Positions 28,007 to 35,987 of a stretch of DNA of 64,000 bases are shown here, piece by piece. Position numbers and translations under genes: made by a program. The notes beneath the pieces are model-generated. The model was not told where the DNA came from and did no database searches. It saw only the letters and a list, made by a program, of their open reading frames with translations. The number at the start of each line of letters is the position of its first letter. Within the stretch, counting starts at the first letter, position 1. Origin of the DNA: Clostridia bacterium (GTDB lineage: Bacteria > Bacillota > Clostridia > Lachnospirales > Anaerotignaceae); NCBI GenBank assembly GCA_910575055.1, contig CAJTDC010000012.1, positions 1-64,000 on the forward strand, in the 5' to 3' direction.

Positions 28007-29088
28007 ATTGTTTTATCCTCTCTAATATCTATGTAATTTGATTTGTCTACATTCCCTTGTTCAAACGTTGCCATTTCTGCCATAATTTTTGTTGCTGCAT
28101 CTGCTAAATACATTGTAAAGGGACAACCTGTACCTTCTCCTAATCTCATCTCTAATTGAAAATAAGGACGTAAACCAATTTGTTTTGCTGCAATGTGATA
28201 TGCAGGTTCTGCTGACTGATGAGAAGCTAATAAATATTGTTTTACCAAAGGCTGACATACACACGCTGCTAATGCTGCACTAATGGATATTACACCATCT
28301 ACTATAATAGGTATTCTATAATAAGCTGCACCTAAAAAACAACCCATAAGTCCCGCAATATCAAACCCGCCTACCTTTTGTACTACTTCAAAAGCATTTT
28401 TTCTATCCATATTATGATGTAATTGTAATATTCTTTTTAAAACTTCTTTTTTCTTTTGAAATAACTCCTCTGTTAGTCCTGCCCCTTTTCCTGTTGCTTC
28501 TTCTACATTACAGCCAGTTAATGCTATAATCACAGACGTTGCTGTTGTAGTATTGCTAATTCCCATTTCTCCTGTTCCTAATATTTTATAGTCTTGTTGT
28601 TTTAGTTGTTTTACTAATTCAAAACCTGTATAAATAGCTTTTTTCATTTCTTGTTTTGTCATAGCTTCTTGTTTTGTGGTGTTTTTTGTTCCATAATTAA
28701 TTTTTTTATGAATAAGTTGTTTATGTGTTATATTATTGTTAATTCCGATATCTACAACTTTTAAATCTATATTTAATTGTCTTGATAATATAGAAATTCC
28801 TGTCATTCCTTCTAACATATTATATGTTTGTACTGCTGTTACTTCTTGTGGTGCTGTACTAACACCTTCTTCATAAACACCATTGTCTGCACACATCACT
28901 ATAATTGCTTTTTTATTTAATTCATTTTGTATACTTCCTGTAATGCCAGAAATCGTAATTGCTAATTTCTCTAATCTTCCTAAACTGCCAATAGGCTTTA
29001 TTAAATTATCCTGATATTGTTTTGCCTCTTTCATTGTTTTTTCAAAAAGAGGTTTTATATTATTTATCATTTGCTGTATATCTTCCAT
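28003..29088 (-). CDS. cobT: Nicotinate-nucleotide:dimethylbenzimidazole phosphoribosyltransferase
   Basis: Makes alpha-ribazole phosphate, the lower-ligand nucleotide of cobalamin (361 aa). The LIKPIGSLGRLE opening, the GTGEMGISNTTTA segment and the catalytic glutamate in RLGEGTGCPF are diagnostic. The start is the ATG at 29086-29088 after a GGTGGG site; an upstream extension would run into the preceding terminator. First gene of cobT-cobU-cobS-cobC. Only about 60 bp separates it from the upstream terminator, too little for a cobalamin riboswitch. Confidence 0.95.
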   Translation of the reverse strand: MEDIQQMINNIKPLFEKTMKEAKQYQDNLIKPIGSLGRLEKLAITISGITGSIQNELNKKAIIVMCADNGVYEEGVSTAPQEVTAVQTYNMLEGMTGISILSRQLNIDLKVVDIGINNNITHKQLIHKKINYGTKNTTKQEAMTKQEMKKAIYTGFELVKQLKQQDYKILGTGEMGISNTTTATSVIIALTGCNVEEATGKGAGLTEELFQKKKEVLKRILQLHHNMDRKNAFEVVQKVGGFDIAGLMGCFLGAAYYRIPIIVDGVISISAALAACVCQPLVKQYLLASHQSAEPAYHIAAKQIGLRPYFQLEMRLGEGTGCPFTMYLADAATKIMAEMATFEQGNVDKSNYIDIREDKTI

Positions 29089-29119
29089 ATATATGCCCAC
29101 CTTTTCAAAATACTTATAC

Positions 29120-29147
29120 TTTATATAATAAATCAAATTGAAAACAA
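29120..29147 (-). promoter_or_regulatory. Candidate promoter of the cob operon
   Basis: On the minus strand TTGTTT (29142-29147) and TATAAA (29120-29125) are 16 bp apart. They lie between the DUF1540 terminator and cobT, the only room available for an operon promoter. Confidence 0.4.
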
Positions 29148-29152
29148 ATAAA

Positions 29153-29189
29153 AGCCCCTTATTGTGTCGATAAGACATAATAAAGGGCT
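29153..29189 (-). terminator. Terminator of the DUF1540 gene
   Basis: A 16-bp imperfect stem pairs 29153-29168 with 29174-29189 around a 5-nt loop and is followed by TTTT and AT-rich sequence on the minus strand. Confidence 0.8.
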
Positions 29190-29203
29190 CTTTATCAATT
29201 AAA

Positions 29204-29365
29204 TTATTTCAATACAAAAGATTGACAGTCAGTACATTGGTCCATTGTAGGATTTGTTTCATGGGTACCTACCTGAATACTTTTTAAAGAACAGTAGTCT
29301 TTTGAACCACAGTGGTATTTACAATTTGTTACACTACATCTAATACATTCGTTTGCAGTTTGCAT
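29204..29365 (-). CDS. DUF1540 cysteine-rich miniprotein
   Basis: A 53-residue protein encoded from the ATG at 29363-29365, preceded by an AGGAGG site. It has seven cysteines arranged as CxxC, CxxxxC, then further single and CxxC cysteines (ECIRCSVTNCKYHC at the start, QCTDCQS near the end), the pattern of the DUF1540 family common in clostridia. The spacing suggests metal binding, perhaps zinc; the biological role is unknown. It has its own terminator and is divergent from the cysteine hydrolase gene. Confidence 0.85.
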   Translation of the reverse strand: MQTANECIRCSVTNCKYHCGSKDYCSLKSIQVGTHETNPTMDQCTDCQSFVLK

Positions 29366-29446
29366 AATGAATTCCTCCTAAAATATAAATCATATTTGTT
29401 ACAAAAATAGTATGTCCTAAAATAGAAAATATATAAATATTTTTCT

Positions 29447-29475
29447 TTTCAAATGTTGGTAAAATCTGCTATACT
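29447..29475 (+). promoter_or_regulatory. Candidate promoter of the cysteine hydrolase gene
   Basis: A good -10 box TATACT (29470-29475) has a weak -35 TTTCAA (29447-29452) 17 bp upstream, about 45 nt before the start codon. Confidence 0.4.
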
Positions 29476-29517
29476 AATATTACATCTATTAAAACAACAA
29501 AAATAAGGAGAATATTT

Positions 29518-30069
29518 ATGCGAATTAAAAAAGAAAATACAATGTGTATTATCATTGACGACCAAGAAAAACTTATCCCCAGTATTTTAGAAAAAGAGCA
29601 TCTTTTAGAAAATACTAAAAAACTTTGTACTGGCTTATTAGCACTAAACGTTCCTTGTATTGCAACAGAACACTACAGAAAAGGACTAGGCGAAACTGTA
29701 CCTATTTTAAAAGAAGCATTAAAAATACCAGAAAAAACAAAAGCTTACGACAAAATTACATTTAGTGCTTATGAAAATGAAGAAATTAAAAATTTGATTA
29801 CACATTCTGGCAAAAAAAATATTATTATATGTGGTACAGAAGCACACATTTGTGTATTACAAACAACCATTGATTTACAAAATGCTGGTTATCAAGTAAT
29901 ATTAGTAGAAGATTGCATTGGTTCTCGTACACAAATCAACAAAGATGGTGCAGTAAAAAGAGCTATGCAAGAAGGTGCTATCATAAGCACATACGAAGCA
30001 ATATTATTTGAATTAGTAAGAGTAGCTGGAACATCTGAATTTAAACAAATATTAAATATTATAAAATAA
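29518..30069 (+). CDS. Isochorismatase-family cysteine hydrolase
   Basis: A 183-residue soluble hydrolase with the D-K-C triad of the family: Asp14 in the IIIDDQ strand, Lys79, and the nucleophile Cys112 in the CGTEAHICVLQT motif. The cis-peptide-like region before the cysteine is also conserved. Substrates in the family range from isochorismate to nicotinamide and other amides; nothing here distinguishes them. The ATG follows AAGGAG. It is one of the few plus-strand genes and is isolated between a divergent DUF1540 gene and a convergent Mrp gene. Confidence 0.85.
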   Translation: MRIKKENTMCIIIDDQEKLIPSILEKEHLLENTKKLCTGLLALNVPCIATEHYRKGLGETVPILKEALKIPEKTKAYDKITFSAYENEEIKNLITHSGKKNIIICGTEAHICVLQTTIDLQNAGYQVILVEDCIGSRTQINKDGAVKRAMQEGAIISTYEAILFELVRVAGTSEFKQILNIIK

Positions 30070-30074
30070 TTTAA

Positions 30075-30116
30075 AAAAGAGAGTATTTTTATTATTTATA
30101 CGAAATACTCTCTTTT
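30075..30116. terminator. Bidirectional terminator between the hydrolase and mrp genes
   Basis: A 14-bp perfect stem (30075-30088 with 30103-30116, arm AAAAGAGAGTATTT) with T-rich sequence at both ends sits between convergent genes. Confidence 0.9.
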
Positions 30117-30129
30117 ATTTTTTACCATA

Positions 30130-30963
30130 TTACAATTCTATTTTTTGAACTAATTTTTGTATTGCCTCATTTAAAAATGAAACGTCTTTTTGTTCTATAT
30201 TTCCAGCATCACAGAGCATTGCAATATCTGGTTGTATTGGAAGCTGTGCTAACACATCAATATTCATTTCCTCAGCAATTTGCTGTAATTTACTTTCTCC
30301 AAATGGATACAATTTTTTACCGCAATCATCACAAATCATATAACTCATATTTTCTATAATACCACAAACAGGAATAGACATTTTTTCTGCCATATGATAG
30401 GATTTTTTTACAATTAAGGAAACTAAATCTTGTGGTGTTGTTACAATCACTACACCATCTACGGGAATACTTTGAAATACTGTCAAAGGCACATCTCCTG
30501 TACCTGGTGGCATATCAATAAGCAAAACATCTAACTCTCCCCAAGCTACATCTGTCCAAAACTGTTTTACTGCATTACCAATTACAGGGCCTCTCCATAC
30601 TACAGGGTCATCTTCTTGTTCTAATATCAAATTTGCAGACATAATAGAAATACCAGTTTGTGTTTTTACAACATCAATACCATTTCCATTACCTACTGCT
30701 TTTTGATGTACGCCAAAAGCTTTTGGTATAGATGGGCCTGTAATATCTCCATCTAATATTCCAACACGATACCCTTTTTTACAGAGTGCTACAGCAATGC
30801 AGGATGTCATAGAGGATTTTCCAACACCGCCTTTTCCGCTCATAATACCAATTACTTTTTTAATATGACTTTGCACATTTGGCATCTCCATAAAATTCGC
30901 TTTTCTTTCTGCACAGTCACTTTGACAGCTAGAACATTGTGACTTGTCACAGTTGTTACTCAT
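30130..30963 (-). CDS. Mrp/NBP35-family iron-sulfur cluster carrier ATPase
   Basis: A 277-residue P-loop ATPase with the deviant Walker A GKGGVGKSS near residue 43, the MPPGTGD segment near 150, and a C-terminal CDDC pair typical of cluster binding. A cysteine-rich N-terminal tail (Cys5, 10, 13, 17) adds a possible second cluster site, as in NBP35-type members. The start at 30961-30963 is chosen because GGAG lies 9 nt upstream; an ATG five codons earlier has no site. It follows the SLH/CAP gene by 17 nt. Confidence 0.9.
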   Translation of the reverse strand: MSNNCDKSQCSSCQSDCAERKANFMEMPNVQSHIKKVIGIMSGKGGVGKSSMTSCIAVALCKKGYRVGILDGDITGPSIPKAFGVHQKAVGNGNGIDVVKTQTGISIMSANLILEQEDDPVVWRGPVIGNAVKQFWTDVAWGELDVLLIDMPPGTGDVPLTVFQSIPVDGVVIVTTPQDLVSLIVKKSYHMAEKMSIPVCGIIENMSYMICDDCGKKLYPFGESKLQQIAEEMNIDVLAQLPIQPDIAMLCDAGNIEQKDVSFLNEAIQKLVQKIEL

Positions 30964-30980
30964 TTTTTCCATCTCCATTC

Positions 30981-32603
30981 TTATTCTATTGCTGGTGTAA
31001 ACAAATCTAATGTCACATAAATTGTAAAATTAGAGTCAAATGCAGCTAAACCATAATGTGTTAATTCTGGATTTAATAAATTGGTTCTTGTACCTGCTTC
31101 CATCATAAGCTGATGATACGTATTGATTGCATCTTCTCCTTCTATTTTTACAACACTTTCTCCTGCCATAGTGTATTTTACACCCCCTGCTGTCATTCTG
31201 TCAAACGGATTTTGACCATCTTGATTGGTATAGCCAACATAGTTATTTTTGCTCATATCCCAGCTATGATAATATGCTACATTTGCTGCAGTATCATCGC
31301 TTGTTAATGCAACAGCACCTTCCTGTACACGAGCACTATTTATAATATCAATCAATTCTGTTTTAAAATTATCTAAAAATTGCTGAGAATAACGCAACTG
31401 CAACTGCTGTTTATAATCAGAAGTACGTATTAAAATACCCTCTGCTTTATAATCTTTATTTAACAATACAAATGTATCTTTTCCTTCCTCTTTCAATTCT
31501 GCTCTAAAATTTTTTAAATCCAAATATCTTACATTTGTAATGTCATTTGCGTCCATTTTTCCAGTAACACCTTTATATTGAAATGTCATATCATTTGTAA
31601 AAATTTCTGCTATTTTATTATCTTTTATAGAAACCATAAAAAAGTGTTTATAGTCATTTATATAGACATATCTTTCTAAAGAATAACTGTTTTGGTCAAT
31701 ACGGCTAGGCTCTCCCCAATCTGATTTTAATTTTGAAATACTTTGTCCAATAGAAATTGTTTTTCCATTGATTACAATACCATCTGACTGATTTTGTGAT
31801 GTTGTAGTGGGTTGTTCTGTTTTTGTTGTTTGTTCTTTTGGTTGTTCCACTGGTACAGTTTGTGTTGGTTGTTCTATTTTTGGTGGCTGCTCCACTGGTA
31901 CAGTTTCTGCTGGCTGTTGTGTTTTTGAAGGCTGTTCCACTGATGTAGTTTGTGTTGGTTGTACTGTTTCTGTTGGCTGTTCCACTGGTACATCATTTGA
32001 TATTGTGTTTTCATAAATTGTTGTAAATGCTACAACAGCTTCCTCTATTGTTACATTTTTAAAAGGAGAAAAGTATTCTTCAAATCCATTCATAATACCA
32101 GCCATTTGTATTTTTTTAATATAAGGCAAAACACTTTTATCTAACTGGTTAATATCTTTAAATTTAATTTCTGAATTTTTTTCTTCTAATTCTATATTAC
32201 TCTTTTCTAATGTTTTCACAAGCATAATTGCCATTTGCTCCCTTGTAATAGGACTATCTGGCTCAAAAATATGTTCTTGTTTTCCACTTATAATGCCCAT
32301 AGCATAAGCAAAAACAATTTCTGGCTGGTTTGTATCCCAAAACGGATTATGTATATTATCTATATTAATTCTTTCTCCTGTTACTTTTTGATAAAATTGT
32401 ATTGCCATTTTTGTAAATTCTTGTCGTGTCATATTTTCTGTTCCATGTGAAAGCAATTCTTCTGGTATTAACTCAAATTGATAAGCCTTTTCCATACTGG
32501 AAACTGCCCAATCACTTGCTTTAATTTGTGTTGCTGCAAAGGCAGTTGTTGTTATAGAAACAGTCAATGCTGTCGCTACACCCATTTTAAAAAACCATTT
32601 CAT
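30981..32603 (-). CDS. Exported protein with SLH repeats, a CAP-associated domain and a CAP (SCP/PR-1-like) domain
   Basis: A 540-residue secreted protein with a signal peptide cleaved after about residue 23 (AFA). Next come SLH-type repeats (about residues 27-205), recognisable by AYAMGIISGKQEHIFEPDSPITREQMA, which should anchor it to wall polymers. A Pro/Gln/Thr linker with VPVEQP repeats follows (about 208-270). A CAP-associated segment (ISIGQSISKLKSDWGEPSR) comes next, and then a C-terminal CAP domain with the YYHSWDM and NPFDRM segments. The second histidine position of canonical CAP domains (FFSH) reads YVGY, so the metal site may be incomplete. Function unknown. It has its own promoter and is followed by the Mrp gene. 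Confidence 0.85.
   Translation of the reverse strand: MKWFFKMGVATALTVSITTTAFAATQIKASDWAVSSMEKAYQFELIPEELLSHGTENMTRQEFTKMAIQFYQKVTGERINIDNIHNPFWDTNQPEIVFAYAMGIISGKQEHIFEPDSPITREQMAIMLVKTLEKSNIELEEKNSEIKFKDINQLDKSVLPYIKKIQMAGIMNGFEEYFSPFKNVTIEEAVVAFTTIYENTISNDVPVEQPTETVQPTQTTSVEQPSKTQQPAETVPVEQPPKIEQPTQTVPVEQPKEQTTKTEQPTTTSQNQSDGIVINGKTISIGQSISKLKSDWGEPSRIDQNSYSLERYVYINDYKHFFMVSIKDNKIAEIFTNDMTFQYKGVTGKMDANDITNVRYLDLKNFRAELKEEGKDTFVLLNKDYKAEGILIRTSDYKQQLQLRYSQQFLDNFKTELIDIINSARVQEGAVALTSDDTAANVAYYHSWDMSKNNYVGYTNQDGQNPFDRMTAGGVKYTMAGESVVKIEGEDAINTYHQLMMEAGTRTNLLNPELTHYGLAAFDSNFTIYVTLDLFTPAIE
31801..31991 (-). repeat. Degenerate repeats encoding the Pro/Gln/Thr linker
   Basis: Imperfect tandem units of about 15-20 codons encode VPVEQP- or SVEQP-headed segments between the SLH and CAP parts. 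Three exact VPVEQP copies and one SVEQP variant are present. Such repeats are prone to length change by slippage. Confidence 0.75.
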
Positions 32604-32668
32604 ACAACCTTTCCTTTCTTTTAAATTTTTATTGCTACTTATTACAAAAGTATGTACAATTTATGAAT

Positions 32669-32696
32669 AGTATACCATATTTTATAAATTTTTCAA
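32669..32696 (-). promoter_or_regulatory. Promoter of the SLH/CAP protein gene
   Basis: On the minus strand TTGAAA (32691-32696) and TATACT (32669-32674) are 16 bp apart, about 65 nt before the start codon. This and the terminator at 32810-32832 are the only sites I see in the 348-bp gap 32604-32951. Confidence 0.6.
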
Positions 32697-32809
32697 TACA
32701 TACATATTAAAAAATATTGTAAATCCTTTTTATTTTCATAATAATAGTATTAAAAATATTTGTAAAAATTATGTTACAATTTATTTTAAATCATTTTAAA
32801 ATATAGAAA

Positions 32810-32832
32810 GGCTGCCGATAATACCGACAGCC
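32810..32832 (-). terminator. Terminator of the uvrC-hprK-murB-rapZ-whiA-HPr operon
   Basis: A GC-rich near-palindrome (arm GGCTGTCGG on the minus strand, two G-U pairs) is followed by a T-rich tail. It is about 120 nt after the HPr-like stop codon. Confidence 0.75.
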
Positions 32833-32951
32833 CCACTTCGTTTTTTATTGTTATCATTCAATTTATATGTTATTTTTATGGGTTTTATTTTTTTGTACTT
32901 TATACTATTATAGATATACTTATAGCTTATAAAAAATATAATTACTAAAAA

Positions 32952-33194
32952 TTAAGCGAGAACACCCGCTAATTCATTTACAGCTTGTTCTGCATCGCTT
33001 CCTTCTGCTGTAATTACTGCTAATTTTCCTTCTATCATACCTAATGCGATTGTTCCCATAATACTTTTTGCATTAATTTTTTTGTCGTCAATCATTACTT
33101 GTATTCTACAATCATATTTACTTGCTGTTTGTACAAAAAAAGCTGCTTGTCTTGCATCTAAGGAACTGTTAATAATTACCTTTTTTTCTGCCAC
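32952..33194 (-). CDS. HPr-like protein lacking the phosphorylatable histidine (Crh-like)
   Basis: An 80-residue HPr-fold protein. The regulatory serine is retained at Ser44 in the AKSIMG motif, the site used by HPr kinase. At the position of the PTS phosphorylation site, where HPr has His in a GLHARPA motif, this protein has Asp13 (SSLDARQAA). It therefore cannot accept phosphate from Enzyme I in the usual way and is functionally closer to Crh, which has Gln there. The whiA-adjacent position is that of crh in B. subtilis, and HPr kinase is encoded four genes upstream in the same operon, so a regulatory (carbon catabolite) role is likely. It overlaps whiA by 19 nt. Confidence 0.88.
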   Translation of the reverse strand: MAEKKVIINSSLDARQAAFFVQTASKYDCRIQVMIDDKKINAKSIMGTIALGMIEGKLAVITAEGSDAEQAVNELAGVLA

Positions 33195-34144
33195 GCAAAA
33201 TCACCTTTATCCTTTCTTAACTGCTCAGCAATATTACTGATTTTTTTTAAACGATGGTTTATTCCTGATTTTCCTATGGGCGGAGCCATCAAAAGCCCTA
33301 GTTCTTTTAAACTTGCTTCTGGATACTGTAATCGTAACTCTGCTGTCTTTAAAAGAGTTTCTGGCAAATATTTCCACTCTTTCTGGTTTTGAATATATTG
33401 TATATCTTCTATTTGTTTAATAGCTGCCGTAACCGTTTTATTCAAATTAGCCGTTTCACAATTTACTTTTCTATTTACACTATTACGCATATCTTTCCAT
33501 ACACGTACATCTTCCATTTTTAACAAAGAAGTATGTGCTTGCATTATATTAAGTATATCAGCAATTTGTTCGCCTTCTTTCAGATATACTACAAAATATT
33601 GTTTTCTATATGTTATTTTTGCATCTAAATGGAATGTATGAAGTATATTTTGTAATTGTTGTGCTTGTTTGGCATCTGCATATACAAATTCTAAATGATA
33701 ATTTTTTTCGGGATCATTAACAGAGCCTATTGCCAAAAAAGCCCCTCTGATATAAGCTCTACGACAGCAAATGCTGTGTATCACAGGCATATAACATTGA
33801 TTAAATATTTGTTTATTTTCTTTTGAAAATATGCCTATTGCTGTTAATATTCTTTCTACATCTGTTGTTTGTGTAATTGTCAATACATATATGATACTTT
33901 CGTGATAATGCTGATTTTTTCTAACAGTTACATTACACCTTATTTTAAAAGTTTTTTCAATTAATGTAAAGTATTTTCTGGCGAGAAAAGCATTCTCTGT
34001 CTGCAATTTTAAACAAATTTTTTCTCTAAAACGCCCTATATATGCACACATATTTATAATGCTTGCTATTTCTGCTATATTACAATGGCGTGCATTTCCA
34101 AATCTTTGTGCAATTTCTTCTTTAACATTATATGAAAATGACAA
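33176..34144 (-). CDS. whiA: WhiA family DNA-binding protein
   Basis: A 322-residue protein with an N-terminal LAGLIDADG-like homing-endonuclease fold without obvious nuclease residues (SYNVKEEIAQRF opening; CCRRAYIRGAFLAIGSV in the middle). The C-terminal helix-turn-helix contains RLQYPEASLKELGLLM and PPIGKSGINHRLKKI. WhiA controls division or sporulation genes in actinobacteria and affects chromosome segregation in Bacillus. It lies between rapZ and the HPr-like gene, but yvcK, normally found between rapZ and whiA, is absent. Confidence 0.94.
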   Translation of the reverse strand: MSFSYNVKEEIAQRFGNARHCNIAEIASIINMCAYIGRFREKICLKLQTENAFLARKYFTLIEKTFKIRCNVTVRKNQHYHESIIYVLTITQTTDVERILTAIGIFSKENKQIFNQCYMPVIHSICCRRAYIRGAFLAIGSVNDPEKNYHLEFVYADAKQAQQLQNILHTFHLDAKITYRKQYFVVYLKEGEQIADILNIMQAHTSLLKMEDVRVWKDMRNSVNRKVNCETANLNKTVTAAIKQIEDIQYIQNQKEWKYLPETLLKTAELRLQYPEASLKELGLLMAPPIGKSGINHRLKKISNIAEQLRKDKGDFAWQKKR

Positions 34145-34167
34145 ACTTTTTCCTCCTAAAACTTTTA

Positions 34168-35043
34168 TTAAAACTTTTTATGTCGAACATCTTTTTCTAT
34201 ATCATTATGTTTTAACAATATATTATGATTTTTTTCATACAACTTTTTATACAAAGCATTTGCAAGTGTAACAGAACGATGTTTTCCTCCTGTACAGCCT
34301 ATACTAATAATTAACTGATTTTTTCCCTCTTTAATGTATTGTGGTATCAAAAATTCTAACATATCTGTTAATTTCTCTAAAAAAATATTACTTTCTTCAA
34401 AATTCATTACATAATCATAAACAGGAGCATCATTTCCTGTTAATTCTTTTAATTCTTGTATATAAAATGGGTTAGGTAAAAAACGAACGTCAAATACTAA
34501 GTCACTGTCTACAGGAATACCATATTTAAAACCAAAAGAACACACTGTAATAATAAGACTTTCAAATTTTTGATTTTCCAAAAATATTTTATTAATCTGT
34601 TCTTTTAATTCTCTTGTCAGTATGTGGCTTGTTTCAATAATATAAGTTGCTTTCTTTTTTACCTCTTCCAACATTTGTCTTTCTTTTGCAATACCTTCTG
34701 CAATAGAACCTCCCTTTGAAAGTGGGTGACTTCTTCTGGACTCCTTATACCTTTTTATCAATGTCTTTTCAGAAGCATCTAAAAACAATATTTCATAATC
34801 ATAGCCAAAACTTTGCAACTCAGAAAGCACAGAAAACAAATCAGAAAACAATTTTCCGCCACGTATATCAATTCCCATAGCTACCTTATCTATTTCTCCG
34901 CCTTGTTCATAACAAAGTTCTGCAAATTTTGGTATTAATGCAGGAGGTAAATTATCCACACAAAAGAAATTAATATCTTCTAAAAATCTCAATACAGTAG
35001 ATTTTCCTGCTCCAGACATTCCTGTTACAATGACAAATCTCAT
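34168..35043 (-). CDS. rapZ: RapZ/YvcJ-family nucleotide-binding protein
   Basis: A 291-residue P-loop protein with Walker [10 protein letters not shown] (residues 8-16), a [14 protein letters not shown] segment, and the C-terminal [11 protein letters not shown] motif. In E. coli RapZ steers RNase E to a small RNA; in Firmicutes YvcJ is a nucleotide-binding protein with roles in competence. Standard length and context (murB-rapZ-whiA). Confidence 0.95.
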   Translation of the reverse strand: MRFVIVTGMSGAGKSTVLRFLEDINFFCVDNLPPALIPKFAELCYEQGGEIDKVAMGIDIRGGKLFSDLFSVLSELQSFGYDYEILFLDASEKTLIKRYKESRRSHPLSKGGSIAEGIAKERQMLEEVKKKATYIIETSHILTRELKEQINKIFLENQKFESLIITVCSFGFKYGIPVDSDLVFDVRFLPNPFYIQELKELTGNDAPVYDYVMNFEESNIFLEKLTDMLEFLIPQYIKEGKNQLIISIGCTGGKHRSVTLANALYKKLYEKNHNILLKHNDIEKDVRHKKF

Positions 35044-35062
35044 ATTACTTCACCTCACATCA

Positions 35063-35968
35063 TTATTCTTCTCCAATCACTTTTACTTCTGTTTCTAACA
35101 ACACACCAAATTTTTCAAACACTACTTTTTGGCAATGTTTTATCAATTCCAGCACTTCTATACAGGTAGCATTTCCTTTATTGATAATAAATCCTCCGTG
35201 TTTTTCGGAAACTTGTGCATCTCCTATACTATACCCTTTTAAGTCTGCATCAGAAATCAGTTTCCCTGCAAAATATCCTTCAGGACGTTTAAATGTACTA
35301 CCTGCACTAGCAAAATTTAAAGGCTGTTTTTGTCTTCTTTGTTCTGCTAATTCTGTCATTCTACATTGAATAACATCATACTCTCCTTTTTCAAGCTGTA
35401 TTACAGCACTTAATACAATATATTCTTTTTCCGGTATAGCACTATATCTATAGTTTAATTCTAATTCCTTTACAGAAAGTGTTTTCACTTCTAACTCTTT
35501 TGTTAGCACCTCCACTTCTAATACAACATCTTTCATTTCTCCTCCATAAGCACCTGCATTCATACATACAGCACCACCCAAAGAACCAGGAATACCAGAG
35601 GCAAATTCAAATCCTTTTAAATGATGCTGCAAAGCTGCTGCACCTATAGTACTTAACAAAGCACCTGCTTGTGCTTTTATTTTTTGTCCCTCTACAGAAA
35701 TATGGTTCATGTCTTTTCCTATTTGTATTACAATACCTCTAATACCTTTATCTCTTACAAGTAAATTACTACCATTTCCTACAATAGTAACTGCTACATT
35801 ATGTTTTTTGGCAATCGTAATTATTGTTTTGATTTCTTCCCCATTATGTGGAGAAATATAAATATCTGCTGCTCCTCCAATACGAAAAGAAGTATGATTT
35901 GCCATATTTTCATACTGCAATATATTTTGTTCTGTTAAAGCATTTTTTAATTCTTGTATCAAACTCAA
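35063..35968 (-). CDS. murB: UDP-N-acetylenolpyruvoylglucosamine reductase
   Basis: The FAD enzyme (301 aa) that completes UDP-N-acetylmuramate. The NHTSFRIGGAAD opening, the GNGSNLLVRD FAD-binding motif, the ASGIPGSLGGAVCMNAGAYGGEM segment and the SAGSTFKRPEG site are all present, as in type II MurB. It lies between hprK and rapZ. Confidence 0.96.
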   Translation of the reverse strand: MSLIQELKNALTEQNILQYENMANHTSFRIGGAADIYISPHNGEEIKTIITIAKKHNVAVTIVGNGSNLLVRDKGIRGIVIQIGKDMNHISVEGQKIKAQAGALLSTIGAAALQHHLKGFEFASGIPGSLGGAVCMNAGAYGGEMKDVVLEVEVLTKELEVKTLSVKELELNYRYSAIPEKEYIVLSAVIQLEKGEYDVIQCRMTELAEQRRQKQPLNFASAGSTFKRPEGYFAGKLISDADLKGYSIGDAQVSEKHGGFIINKGNATCIEVLELIKHCQKVVFEKFGVLLETEVKVIGEE

Positions 35969-35987
35969 ATTATTCTCCTCTTTCTTT

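Noticed and set aside
29089-29517. Cobalamin riboswitch upstream of cobT
   Set aside because: The conserved B12-box type sequences are not present and the available space before the terminator is too short.
31807-32016. Plus-strand frame with regular Cys/Gly/Ser/Thr repeats
   Set aside because: It is the mirror of the VPVEQP linker repeats of the SLH/CAP gene, not a real cysteine-rich protein.
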